DNA from: Streptomyces olivochromogenes
GTDB lineage: Bacteria; Actinomycetota; Actinomycetes; Streptomycetales; Streptomycetaceae
DNA length: 64,000 nt
Assembly (NCBI RefSeq): GCF_001514115.1
Contig: NZ_KQ948462.1
Location: 249,224 to 313,223 of the forward strand
Direction: 5' to 3'
A program made the position numbers and the translations under genes. Positions 51,491 to 59,219 of this stretch are shown here, one piece after another. The notes under the pieces are model-generated. The model worked only from the letters and a program-made list of their open reading frames with translations, made no database searches and was not told the DNA's origin. Within the stretch, counting starts at the first letter, position 1. Each line of letters opens with the position of its first letter.

Positions 51491-52372
51491 CTACGTGGTG
51501 CCGTGCCGCTCGCCCTGCGTCGCCGAGCCGATCATCTCGGAGACCTTCACGAAGCGGAAACCCTTCTTCCGCAGCTCGGGGACGATCGTCCGCAGGGCCT
51601 GTTCGGTCACCGGAGCCGCGCTGCGCGTGCAGTGCATGACGACGACGGATCCGGGCTTCACACCCTCCAGCACCTGCCGGGCCACGGCGTCGGCGTCGGT
51701 CGCGAAGGCGTCCCCGCTGACGACGTCCCACTGCACGGCGGTCACGCCTACGGCGCTCAGCGTGCGCAGGGCCTGCTGGTCGTAGCACCCGCCGGGGAAC
51801 CGGAAGTAGGGCATCGCGTGCGGCACGCCCGCCTTCTTGAAGGCGGTGTAGGCCTCCTCCACCTCGGCCCGCATCCGCTCCTGGGGCACGATGGGCAGGC
51901 CGTAGCAGTTGTCGGTGAAGGCGTAGTGACTGTACGAGTGGTTGGCGACCTCGAACAGCGGGTCCTGCCCGATGTCTTTGGCCTCCTTGGGGTACTCGTC
52001 GGCCCATCGTCCGGTCATGAACAGGGTCGCCGGTACCTTGAACGCGCGCAGCGTGGCGATCAGTTCGGGGTTGTCGAAGTGCTCCCCGGCCGCGGCGCGT
52101 GTCCCCTCGTTGGCGGTCATGTCCGCGTCGAAGGTCAGCGAGACGATCTTGTCCTTCGTGCGCGGACCGTTGGTGAAGACGGGGGTGATACCGCTGGAGC
52201 CGGGGGCGAGTGTGGGGGGTCGCGGGGGCTGGGCGTTCGCGCTGCCCGAGGCCGACGCGGGGTGCCCTGGGCGGGCGGCGTGCGGGGTTCCTGGGGTCCC
52301 GCAGGCGGCGAGCGCGACCCCGAGTGCGCCGAGGGCGCAGGTCGCGACGAATCGTCGTACTGGAATGATCAC
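51491..52372 (-). CDS. Lipoprotein polysaccharide deacetylase
   Basis: A 293-residue surface lipoprotein of the NodB (CE4) family. Lipobox LAAC with Cys 24. NodB motifs are LTFDADM (motif 1), NHSYSHYAF (metal His pair), FRFPGGCYD (motif 3), QWDVVSGDAF (motif 4) and VVVMHC (motif 5). Such enzymes remove acetyl groups from peptidoglycan or other glycans. GTG 52372 has TATCTT 6 nt upstream and no ribosome site, so translation is probably leaderless. A 13-bp tandem repeat lies upstream, across the boundary region. Confidence 0.86.
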   Translation of the reverse strand: MIIPVRRFVATCALGALGVALAACGTPGTPHAARPGHPASASGSANAQPPRPPTLAPGSSGITPVFTNGPRTKDKIVSLTFDADMTANEGTRAAAGEHFDNPELIATLRAFKVPATLFMTGRWADEYPKEAKDIGQDPLFEVANHSYSHYAFTDNCYGLPIVPQERMRAEVEEAYTAFKKAGVPHAMPYFRFPGGCYDQQALRTLSAVGVTAVQWDVVSGDAFATDADAVARQVLEGVKPGSVVVMHCTRSAAPVTEQALRTIVPELRKKGFRFVKVSEMIGSATQGERHGTT

Positions 52373-52378
52373 CCGATG

Positions 52379-52384
52379 AAGATA
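52379..52384 (-). promoter_or_regulatory. -10 box of the polysaccharide deacetylase gene (leaderless)
   Basis: TATCTT on the minus strand, 6 nt before GTG 52372. Confidence 0.55.
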
Positions 52385-52488
52385 TGTGGGTAATACCGAC
52401 TATTCCCCCATTTTTCGCACGAGCCCGGCGACGGGGGCACGGAAGTCACCCGGCTGGACCCGGCGGAACGCACGCCGCCTCTCACGTC

Positions 52489-52553
52489 GTCTCGTACGTC
52501 GGTCTCATCCGTCGGTCTCGTACGACGGTCTCGTATGTCGGTCTCGTACGTCG
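52489..52553. repeat. 13-bp tandem repeat array, five copies
   Basis: GTCTCGTACGTCG starts at 52489 and repeats every 13 bp; copies 2-4 have one to three changes and copy 5 is identical to copy 1. It lies between the deacetylase promoter and the PPK2 stop, in non-coding DNA. The core GTACGTC differs from the 14-bp arrays at 3934 and 16191. Confidence 0.85.
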
Positions 52554-52615
52554 GTTCCCTTTTCCCGTGTCCGCGTGCAGGATCGAACCCCGCCGCCTGG
52601 GCGGGTCCGTGCAGG

Positions 52616-53533
52616 TCAGCTGTCCTCCAGTAGCCGCTGCCTGGCCTGCGCCACGTCGAAGTCGGCCTTCGGGTACTGCGGGTCCAGTGCCTCGAGGTGT
52701 TCCAGGAGCAGGGTGCTGATCGCCCAGTTCCGGTACCACTTGCGGTCGGCGGGGACGAGGAACCAGGGGGCCTCCGGTGTGGAGCAGCGCTCCAGGGCGA
52801 TCTCGTACGCCTTCTGGTACGCGGGCCACAGCTCACGGTCGTCGATGTCGTCGGGGCTGAACTTCCAGTGCTTGTCGGGGTTGTCGAGCCGGCGGAGGAG
52901 CCGGCGGTGCTGCTGGTCGTAGGAGATGTGGAGGAAGCACTTCACCACGGTGACGCCGTCGTCGGCGAGGGACTTCTCGAAGCGGTTGATCTCGCCGTAT
53001 CGGTGGGCGATCTCCTTGCGGGGAGCCAGTTCGCGGACGCGGGCGATCAGCACGTCCTCGTAGTGCGAGCGGTCGAAGATGCCGATCTCGCCGGGTTCGG
53101 GCAGGGCCCGTCTGATCCGCCAGAGGAAGGAGTGCCCGCGCTCCTCGGCGGTCGGCGCCTTGAAGCCCCGGATGCGGCAGCCCGCGGGGTTGAAATGCCC
53201 GATGACGTGCTTGACCGTGCCGCCCTTGCCGCTGGTGTCCATGCCCTGAAGGACCAGCAGGACCCGGCGGCGGTCACCCGCCGTGCTCGCGGCCCACAGG
53301 CGTTCTTGCAGGTCGGCGAGGCGATCGGCCATCTGGGGGATGGCGGCCAGCCCGGCGGCCTTGTCGCGGGGACCGGCGGGCGTGGCCCTGGCGCCGTACG
53401 AGGAGAGGTCGACGTCCTTGCCGCTGGGAACACGCAGCAGTCGGCGCAGCGGGGCCGGGGTTCCGCTCGTGCCCTGTTCGCCGTCCTTCGTGCCCCTGCC
53501 GTCCTTCGTACCCTTGCCGTCCTTCTTGGCCAC
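52616..53533 (-). CDS. Polyphosphate kinase 2 family protein
   Basis: A 305-residue PPK2-type enzyme that moves phosphate between polyphosphate and nucleotides. Walker A is LQGMDTSGKGG (about 94), the lid module has SFLWRIRRALPEPGEIGIFDRSHYEDVLIAR (split: FLWRIRRALP and IFDRSHYEDV), and the basic lid KHWKFSPDDIDDRELW is intact. The N-terminal 25 residues carry short GTKDG repeats. GTG 53533 follows GGAAGGGG at 8 nt. The direction of the reaction (nucleotide kinase or polyphosphate synthesis) is not decided by sequence alone. Confidence 0.87.
   Translation of the reverse strand: MAKKDGKGTKDGRGTKDGEQGTSGTPAPLRRLLRVPSGKDVDLSSYGARATPAGPRDKAAGLAAIPQMADRLADLQERLWAASTAGDRRRVLLVLQGMDTSGKGGTVKHVIGHFNPAGCRIRGFKAPTAEERGHSFLWRIRRALPEPGEIGIFDRSHYEDVLIARVRELAPRKEIAHRYGEINRFEKSLADDGVTVVKCFLHISYDQQHRRLLRRLDNPDKHWKFSPDDIDDRELWPAYQKAYEIALERCSTPEAPWFLVPADRKWYRNWAISTLLLEHLEALDPQYPKADFDVAQARQRLLEDS
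53481..53529. repeat. 18-bp tandem repeat inside the PPK2 gene
   Basis: CCGTCCTTCGTGCCCCTG (53481-53498), CCGTCCTTCGTACCCTTG (53499-53516) and a partial third copy encode the N-terminal KDGKGTKDGRGTKDG repeat. The period is a multiple of three, so the frame is kept. Confidence 0.75.
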
Positions 53534-53597
53534 CGCGTACCCCTTCCGGCCGTGTCCCTCGATGGTGCGACGGGAGCCGGGTACCCGCGAGTCGTGC

Positions 53598-54158
53598 TCA
53601 GGCCTCTTCGAGGGTGACCAGGACGGCCGGTCGCGGACGGCTGTCGGGGTCGATGTTCACGATGAGGCGCAGCCCGTACGGGGTCGTCACGGTCGCCGCG
53701 AGCCGCCCGCTCGTGGTCTGCCAGTCCGAGAAGCCGTCCTCCAGGACCCCGCAGGTCGCGCCGAGCGCCTCCGGACCGCCCCAGGTGTCGAAGTCGGTCG
53801 GTTTCGGCAGACGGTTGGCGACCAGCCACCTTTGGATGTCGACGGACGTGGTGCGGAACTCCATCCTCAGGACCGTCCTGCCGGTCGTGCCCCTCGGGGT
53901 CCCGGCCCGCGGGCGGAGACGGGCGGTGTCGTAGCGCAGGTCCGTCGCGTGCTCGGGCAGTGCCAGCGCGGCCGCGTCGGCCTGCTCCGCCAGCGGCACG
54001 GTGCTGTCGGAGCAGGCCCGCGCGTCCGTCCGCGGGAACACCGGGCGGAGTTCCGCGTACAGCGCCCCGCCCCCGGCCAGCGCGAAGACCGCTCCCAGCA
54101 CGGCCACCGACCGCCACCGCTGTCTCAACCACCCCTGGCGCACCGGAAGTTTGTCCAC
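53598..54158 (-). CDS. Unknown membrane-anchored protein
   Basis: A 186-residue protein that I do not recognise. One membrane segment (VAVLGAVFALAGGGALYAEL, about 18-37) is preceded by basic residues, so most of the protein probably lies outside. The outer domain has two Cys (ACSDST and TCGVLEDG) that may form a disulfide. GTG 54158 has TAGATT 8 nt upstream, overlapping the stop codon of the thrS gene. It could be downstream in the thrS transcript as well. Confidence 0.6.
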   Translation of the reverse strand: MDKLPVRQGWLRQRWRSVAVLGAVFALAGGGALYAELRPVFPRTDARACSDSTVPLAEQADAAALALPEHATDLRYDTARLRPRAGTPRGTTGRTVLRMEFRTTSVDIQRWLVANRLPKPTDFDTWGGPEALGATCGVLEDGFSDWQTTSGRLAATVTTPYGLRLIVNIDPDSRPRPAVLVTLEEA

Positions 54159-54166
54159 GGCGCGGA

Positions 54167-54172
54167 AATCTA
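54167..54172 (-). promoter_or_regulatory. -10 box within the thrS stop region
   Basis: TAGATT on the minus strand, 8 nt before GTG 54158; its first bases are the thrS stop codon. Confidence 0.45.
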
Positions 54173-55399
54173 GCCGATCAGCTCGGTGCTGCGGGCGCGG
54201 ACGAGACGGGTGATGCGGTCCAGCGCCTCGGTGGCGGGCCCCGGGTCGAGGCGGCGGCCGTCGCGCAGGCGCAGGGCGATCTCGTCGGCCGCGGTCTCCC
54301 GGGGGCCGATCACCGCCTGGTACGGGACCAGACGGGCGGCGCGGATCCGGGCGCCCAGGGTGCCCTGGTCAGGGGTGATGAGCCGGGCTCGGAGGCCCCG
54401 GTCCAGGCAGCGGCGTACGAGATCGGCCGCCTGTTCGACCTCGGCCCGCGCGTCGGAGACGGGCAGGGCCACCAGCTGGGTCGGGGCGAGCCAGGGCGGG
54501 AAGGCGCCGCCGTGCGCCTCGATGAGGTGGGCGACGGCCCGCTCCAGGCTGCCGATGACACTGCGGTGGACCATGACCGGCCGGTGCTTCGCCCCATCGG
54601 CGCCGATGTAGTGCAGGTCGAAGCGTTCGGGCTGGTGGAAGTCGACCTGGACGGTGGAGAGGGTGGACTCCCGGCCCGCCGGATCGGCGATCTGGACGTC
54701 GATCTTGGGGCCGTAGAACGCGGCCTCGCCCTCGACCGCCTCGTACGCCACCCCGGAGCGGTCGAGGACCTCGCGCAACAGTGCCGCCGAGCGCCGCCAC
54801 AGCTCGGGGTCGGCGACGTACTTGCCGCCGGGGCCCGGCAGGGAGAGCCGGTGGCGGGCCGCGCGGATGCCCATCGCCTCGTATGCCCGGTGGATCAACT
54901 GCAGTGCCGCCGAGGCCTCTTCGGCGACCTGCTCCAGGGTGCAGAAGAGGTGCGCGTCGTTGAGCTGGATGGCGCGTACGCGGGTGAGGCCGCCGAGGAC
55001 ACCGGACGGCTCGGAACGGTACATCCCGCCCAACTCGGCCATGCGGAGCGGGAGTTCGCGGTAACTGTGGGAGCGGGAGCGGTAGATGAGCGCGTGGTGG
55101 GGACACAGGCTCGGGCGCAGCACCACCTGCTCGCCGCCGAGTTCCATCGGCGGGAACATGTCCTCGCTGTAGTGCGACCAGTGCCCGGAGATCTCGTACA
55201 GCTCCCGCTTGCCCAGCACCGGTGAGTACACGTGCTGGTAGCCCGCGCGCCGCTCGGCGTCGCGGACGTACTCCTCCAGGGCGTGGCGCACGGCCGCGCC
55301 GTCGGGCAGCCAGTAGGGCAGGCCCGCGCCCATCAGGGGATCGGTGTCGAACAGGTCCAGTTCACGGCCGAGTCGGCGGTGGTCGGGGAGGGTGGTCAT
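54170..55399 (-). CDS. thrS: Threonyl-tRNA synthetase, short form without TGS and editing domains
   Basis: A 409-residue ThrRS. The class II core is complete: zinc ligands in RPSLCPHHALIY (Cys), NDAHLFCT (His) and MVHRSVIGSLERA (His), motif 2 GGMYRSEPSGVLGGLTRVRA, and motif 3 at GSLERA. The anticodon-binding domain follows (VALPVSDARAEVEQAADLVR). It lacks the N1 TGS and N2 editing domains (about 240 residues) of housekeeping ThrRS (about 640), so it should not clear Ser-tRNA-Thr itself. ATG 55399 has GAGGAG 7 nt upstream. A leader peptide rich in Thr codons and a strong hairpin precede it. Confidence 0.88.
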   Translation of the reverse strand: MTTLPDHRRLGRELDLFDTDPLMGAGLPYWLPDGAAVRHALEEYVRDAERRAGYQHVYSPVLGKRELYEISGHWSHYSEDMFPPMELGGEQVVLRPSLCPHHALIYRSRSHSYRELPLRMAELGGMYRSEPSGVLGGLTRVRAIQLNDAHLFCTLEQVAEEASAALQLIHRAYEAMGIRAARHRLSLPGPGGKYVADPELWRRSAALLREVLDRSGVAYEAVEGEAAFYGPKIDVQIADPAGRESTLSTVQVDFHQPERFDLHYIGADGAKHRPVMVHRSVIGSLERAVAHLIEAHGGAFPPWLAPTQLVALPVSDARAEVEQAADLVRRCLDRGLRARLITPDQGTLGARIRAARLVPYQAVIGPRETAADEIALRLRDGRRLDPGPATEALDRITRLVRARSTELIG

Positions 55400-55420
55400 G
55401 GTGGTCTCCTCGCTTCTCGA

Positions 55421-55471
55421 GGGGCGAGTGACCACACGGCGAAGCCCCGGGGCACTCGCCCCGGGGCTTCG
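55421..55471 (-). terminator. Attenuator in the thrS leader: terminator and competing pairing
   Basis: The terminator is a perfect 14-bp stem (55440-55453 with 55458-55471) with a 4-nt loop. GGGGCGAGTG (55421-55430) can instead pair with CACTCGCCCC (55453-55462), which is part of that stem; this pairing lies just before the thrS ribosome site. The two structures cannot form together. A third hairpin, CGCCGG/CCGGCG (55491-55496 with 55505-55510), lies inside the leader peptide. Interpretation is by analogy with ribosome-mediated attenuators. Confidence 0.6.
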
Positions 55472-55484
55472 GACTCGTCAGCAG

Positions 55485-55538
55485 TCAGCGCGCCGGGACA
55501 CTCTCCGGCGTCGTCGTCTTCACGGCGGCACGCTTCAT
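55485..55538 (-). CDS. Threonine-codon leader peptide of thrS
   Basis: A 17-codon frame, MKRAAVKTTTPESVPAR, with three consecutive Thr codons (ACG, 55509-55517). It begins 7 nt after TAGCGT (55546-55551), so it would be translated from a leaderless transcript. Its stop is 14 nt before the attenuator stem. Ribosome stalling at the Thr codons when charged tRNA-Thr is scarce would change folding of the downstream RNA and raise thrS expression. The peptide is too short for homology; support is the codon run, spacing and hairpins. Confidence 0.62.
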   Translation of the reverse strand: MKRAAVKTTTPESVPAR

Positions 55539-55545
55539 GGGAGGC

Positions 55546-55551
55546 ACGCTA
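55546..55551 (-). promoter_or_regulatory. -10 box of the thrS leader
   Basis: TAGCGT on the minus strand, 7 nt before the leader ATG at 55538. Confidence 0.5.
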
Positions 55552-55592
55552 GCAGGGAGTCGGCGGGCGGTCGCGGCAATTGTCGGGGGTGA

Positions 55593-56528
55593 TCATTCGG
55601 GGCCGGGGAGAGGGCTTGCGTCGGGGTTGTCGAGCGGGAACTCGTCGTCCTCCGGCTCCTCGCGCCTGAACTTGTCGCCCTTGGGTTCATCGAGCACGAA
55701 CTCGTCGTCCTTGTGCTCGTCGGGCCGCGGACGCGTCGGTATCTGCTCCACCGTCGGCGCCCCCGGCTGGACCTGCGCCCGTTCCAGGAACCGCAGCAGT
55801 TCCACCGGGAAGGGGAGCACGAGGGTGGAGTTCTTCTCGGCGGCGACCGCCACCACGGTCTGCAGCAGCCGCAGTTGGAGCGCGGCGGGCTGTTCGGACA
55901 TCACCCCGGCGGCCTCCGCCAGCTTCTTCGAGGCCTGGAGCTCGGCGTCCGCGTTGATGATGCGGGCGCGCCGTTCCCGGTCGGCCTCGGCCTGCCGGGC
56001 CATCGACCGTTTCATCGTCTCCGGCAGCGACACGTCCTTGATCTCGACCCGGTCGATCTGCACACCCCAGCCCATGGCCGGACTGTCGATCATCAGCTCC
56101 AGGCCCTGGTTGAGCTTCTCCCGGTTGGAGAGCAGATCGTCCAGGTCGCTCTTGCCGATGATCGAGCGCAGCGAGGTCTGCGCCATCTGCGAGACGGCGA
56201 AGCGGTAGTCCTCGACCTGGATGACGGCGTCGGCCGCGTCGACCACCTTGAAGTAGATGACCGCGTCGACCCGGACCGTGACGTTGTCCCGCGTGATGCC
56301 GTCCTGCGCGGGGACGGGCATCGTCACGATCTGCATGTTGACCTTACGCAGCCGGTCCACACCGGGGATGATCATGGTGAACCCGGGCGGCCTGATGCCA
56401 CCCCGGAGCCGCCCGAGCCGGAGCACCACGCCCCGCTCGTACTGCTTGACGACCCGGGCCGCCGCGACGACGTACACCACCCCCGCCGTACCGACCACCG
56501 CGGCCGTGGCCAAGAGCTCTTCGAGCAT
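55593..56528 (-). CDS. SPFH/band-7 (stomatin-like) membrane protein
   Basis: A 311-residue protein with one N-terminal membrane segment (VVGTAGVVYVVAAARVV) and an SPFH domain at about 28-200: RVVKQYERGVVLRLGRLRG, GFTMIIPGVDRL, DGITRDNVTVRVDAVIYFK, and IGKSDLDDLLSNREKLNQ. A helical tail (QAEADRERRARIINADAELQ) follows, then an acidic C-terminus of about 50 residues. Such proteins form membrane microdomain scaffolds. ATG 56528 has AAAGGGGG 6 nt upstream; earlier starts add a hydrophilic stretch without support. Confidence 0.88.
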   Translation of the reverse strand: MLEELLATAAVVGTAGVVYVVAAARVVKQYERGVVLRLGRLRGGIRPPGFTMIIPGVDRLRKVNMQIVTMPVPAQDGITRDNVTVRVDAVIYFKVVDAADAVIQVEDYRFAVSQMAQTSLRSIIGKSDLDDLLSNREKLNQGLELMIDSPAMGWGVQIDRVEIKDVSLPETMKRSMARQAEADRERRARIINADAELQASKKLAEAAGVMSEQPAALQLRLLQTVVAVAAEKNSTLVLPFPVELLRFLERAQVQPGAPTVEQIPTRPRPDEHKDDEFVLDEPKGDKFRREEPEDDEFPLDNPDASPLPGPE

Positions 56529-56627
56529 GACGACCCCCTTTCGAGCCGCCGCATACCACCACTGATCCCACGATATGCCCAACGACGGGCTCGCGGTCGA
56601 GGTTCCCCCCGACCGCGAGCCCGGGGG

Positions 56628-58112
56628 TCAGCCGGTGGTCACCTTCACCGGTTCCGTCCCCGCCGCACTGTGCCGCGCCGACCAGTTCTCCAGCGCGGTC
56701 CGGCAGGCGTGATCGAGGTGGTGCAGGCCGGAGAGGTCCAGCTCGACCGGGCGGTCCTGGGGCAGTGCCTCAAGGCTGTCGAGGATCTTCGGCAGCCTCA
56801 GGAAGGTCGCGTTGCCCGACAGATACGCCTGGACGGGACCCGCACCCTTGTCTATGACCTCCAGGCGGACGTGCGAGGCCTCCCACGCCGTCTTGGCGAT
56901 CGCCAGGGCGAGCCCGATGAGCACCCCCTCGAACATGCTGACGGCGACGATCGACACCGCCGTGACGACGAGGATCAGCGCCTCGCCCCGGTGCTCGCGC
57001 CACAGCGAGACGACCTCGCGCAGCGGGACCAGCTTCCAGCCCGCGTGCACCAGGATGCCGGCGAGGGCGGGCAGCGGGATGACGCCGAGCGCGGCGGGCA
57101 GCAGCGCCGCGAACAGCAGCAGCCAGACGCCGTGCAGCACGCGGGACGCCTTCGTCCGCGCGCCCGCCTGGACGTTCGCAGCGCTGCGCACGATCACCGC
57201 GGTCATCGGCAGCGCGCCGAGCAGTCCGCAGAGCGTGTTGCCCGTGCCCTGCGCCATCAGTTCCCTGTCGTACTCGGTCCGGGGGCCGTTGTGCATCCGG
57301 TCCACGGCCGCCGCGCTGAACAGCGACTCGGCGGAGGCGATCAGCGTGAAGGCGAGCACCGTGCCGAGCACGCCCACGCTCGCGAGCTCTCCGAAGGCCT
57401 CCAGGCTCGGCAGCCGGATCGAGCCGACCAGCCCCCGCACCTCGACTTTGGCCACCGGCAGTCCGAACCCCGAGGCCACCAGTGTGGCCAGCACGACCGC
57501 GCCGAGCGCCCCCGGCACCGTACGCACCCGGCGCGGCAGCCGTTGCCACAGGACGAGCACGGCGATCGTGCCCGCCCCGAGTCCGACCGAGGTCAGCGCC
57601 TCGGTGCTGCGGGCCGCGTCGACGACGGCCTCCGGCAGTCCGGCGAGCTTGTCGAGTCCGGAGGCGGGGGCCTTGAGCCCGGCCATCGAGTAGAGCTGGC
57701 CCGCGATCAGCACGAGGCCGATCCCGGCGAGCATGCCCTCGACGACGGCCAGCGAGATGGCCCGGAAGTAGCGCCCCAGCTTCAGGGCGCCCATGAGGAG
57801 TTGGAGCACACCCGTGGCGAGCACGACGACTCCGAGGACGGCGAGGCCGTACTCGCGTACGGCCTCGAAGACCAGCACGGTCAGTCCGGCCGCCGGCCCC
57901 GACACCTGAAGGCTGCTGCCGCGCATCAGGCCGGTGACGAGACCACCCACGATGCCGGTGACCAGGCCGAGTTCCGCCGGGACACCGGAGGCCACGGCGA
58001 CGCCCACGCACAGCGGCAGGGCGACCAGGAACACCACGATCGAGGCGGCGAAGTCCTGCCGCAGGTGGGGGAGTCTGTCCATGAGGCTCGAAGTGTTCAT
58101 CGCGCGGCTCAC
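56628..58112 (-). CDS. SulP-family anion transporter with STAS domain
   Basis: A 494-residue transporter with about 12-14 membrane segments. SulP motifs are LPLCVGVAVASGVPAELGLV (about 34-53) and SGPAAGLTVLVFEAV. The C-terminal 80 residues form a STAS domain (LPKILDSLEALPQDRPVELD, then GLHHLDHACRTAL). It overlaps the carbonic anhydrase gene by 4 bp, which suggests bicarbonate uptake (BicA-like) rather than sulfate; this is an inference from context. GTG 58112 was chosen for that overlap. Confidence 0.86.
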   Translation of the reverse strand: MSRAMNTSSLMDRLPHLRQDFAASIVVFLVALPLCVGVAVASGVPAELGLVTGIVGGLVTGLMRGSSLQVSGPAAGLTVLVFEAVREYGLAVLGVVVLATGVLQLLMGALKLGRYFRAISLAVVEGMLAGIGLVLIAGQLYSMAGLKAPASGLDKLAGLPEAVVDAARSTEALTSVGLGAGTIAVLVLWQRLPRRVRTVPGALGAVVLATLVASGFGLPVAKVEVRGLVGSIRLPSLEAFGELASVGVLGTVLAFTLIASAESLFSAAAVDRMHNGPRTEYDRELMAQGTGNTLCGLLGALPMTAVIVRSAANVQAGARTKASRVLHGVWLLLFAALLPAALGVIPLPALAGILVHAGWKLVPLREVVSLWREHRGEALILVVTAVSIVAVSMFEGVLIGLALAIAKTAWEASHVRLEVIDKGAGPVQAYLSGNATFLRLPKILDSLEALPQDRPVELDLSGLHHLDHACRTALENWSARHSAAGTEPVKVTTG

Positions 58113-58687
58113 AGGGCCTCGAAGGTGTCGGTGTGCGCACGGTGTTCGCGCACGGCTCCGGTGTGGACCTCGTAGTACCAGCCGTGCAGACGCAGCCGGC
58201 CCCTCGTCAGGGCCCTTTCCACACAGGGGTATCCGCGGAGCCTGAGCAGTTGCGCGAGGACGTGGTTCTGCACCGCGTCGGCGACGGTGGGGTCGTCGCC
58301 CGACGCGTCGGACGGGCGCTGCGCCTGCGCGAGCCAGTCGCGCACGGCGGGTACGGCCGTCAGGTCCTCGCCGCGCACCAGCGCGCCGACGGCGCCGCAG
58401 TGCGAATGGCCGCAGACCACGATCTCGGACACGCCGAGCACGTCCACCGCGTACTCGACGGTGGCCGCCTCGGAGGTCGGCCGGCCGGGGACGTAGGGCG
58501 GGACGATGTTGCCCGCGGTGCGCAGCTCGAAGAGCTCGCCCGGGCGGGCGCCGGTGATCAGGGCCGGAACGACCCGGGAGTCGGAGCAGGTGATGAACAG
58601 GACCTGCGGGGACTGGCCGTCGGCGAGCGAGGCGAACTCCTCGGGCCGCCGGCCGAAGGAGCGGGCATGGTCGATGAGGGGCTGCAT
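58109..58687 (-). CDS. Beta-class carbonic anhydrase
   Basis: A 192-residue zinc enzyme that interconverts carbon dioxide and bicarbonate. Zinc ligands: Cys and Asp in ITCSDSRVVP (about 33-38) and His/Cys in VCGHSHCGAVGAL (about 92-97). The Asp-Arg pair of the beta class is present. ATG 58687 has AGGAGG 8 nt upstream; the upstream extension is not coding. It precedes and overlaps the SulP gene, so the pair probably works together. Confidence 0.93.
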   Translation of the reverse strand: MQPLIDHARSFGRRPEEFASLADGQSPQVLFITCSDSRVVPALITGARPGELFELRTAGNIVPPYVPGRPTSEAATVEYAVDVLGVSEIVVCGHSHCGAVGALVRGEDLTAVPAVRDWLAQAQRPSDASGDDPTVADAVQNHVLAQLLRLRGYPCVERALTRGRLRLHGWYYEVHTGAVREHRAHTDTFEAL

Positions 58688-58757
58688 GTCAGTTCCTCCT
58701 GGCGCGCCCTGAGGGCGCGTCGGCTTACAAGACGGAGCGTGGGGGGACACGCTCCGC

Positions 58758-59096
58758 TCAGCAGCGGAAGACCTGAAGTGCGGCGCGGGAGCGGGCGGTC
58801 GAGGATCTCGACGTGCGCGGGTGCGCCGCTGCGGGCGCGAGCGGCGCGTACGAGGCCGCGGGGTCACTCGCGAGCAGGGCGCGCGGGGGTGTGTCGGGGA
58901 CGAGATCCTCGTCGCGGGTCCGCTGACGGGCGCCCAGAGGGGGTGCCACCTTGTGCGGATGCTCCGCTTCGGCGCAGGAGACGACTTCGCCCCTGTGCGC
59001 GGACGCGAACGCCTCGGTGGGGGCGAAGAGCTGGAGGCTGATCAGGACGGCGGCGAGTACCACGTACAGGGGTCGGGCCGTCGTGCCTCGTAACAT
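58758..59096 (-). CDS. Small secreted protein of unknown function
   Basis: A 112-residue protein with a Sec-type signal peptide (LYVVLAAVLISLQLFAPTEAFA, about residues 10-31, cleaved near Ala-Ser). The mature part is basic, Pro/Ala-rich and probably disordered, with two Cys at 41 and 112. I do not recognise it. ATG 59096 has GGGAGGGG just upstream. A remarkable nested dyad lies at 59138-59168, 42 bp before the start, so the gene is probably tightly regulated. Confidence 0.62.
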   Translation of the reverse strand: MLRGTTARPLYVVLAAVLISLQLFAPTEAFASAHRGEVVSCAEAEHPHKVAPPLGARQRTRDEDLVPDTPPRALLASDPAASYAPLAPAAAHPRTSRSSTARSRAALQVFRC

Positions 59097-59137
59097 GCGC
59101 CCCCTCCCGGCGTCTCGTCCTCCATGTCAATACATAG

Positions 59138-59168
59138 GTTAACGCGGCAAGTTGTTTGCAGGGTTAAC
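59138..59168. promoter_or_regulatory. Nested 31-bp dyad upstream of the small secreted gene
   Basis: GTTAAC (59138-59143), GCAA (59147-59150), TTGC (59156-59159) and GTTAAC (59163-59168) share one centre at 59153: GTTAAC-N3-GCAA-N5-TTGC-N3-GTTAAC. A TATGTA box on the minus strand (59131-59136) follows directly. A second perfect dyad, TTCAC-A-GTGAA, lies at 59176-59186. This is a probable operator. Confidence 0.6.
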
Positions 59169-59219
59169 TCGACGTTTCACAGTGAAGTGGGCCGAAAACG
59201 CTGTGGAGGGGCCGAAAAA

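Noticed and set aside
55400..55560. T-box riboswitch before thrS
   Set aside because: No T-box consensus or specifier loop is seen. The Thr codon leader and hairpins explain the region better.
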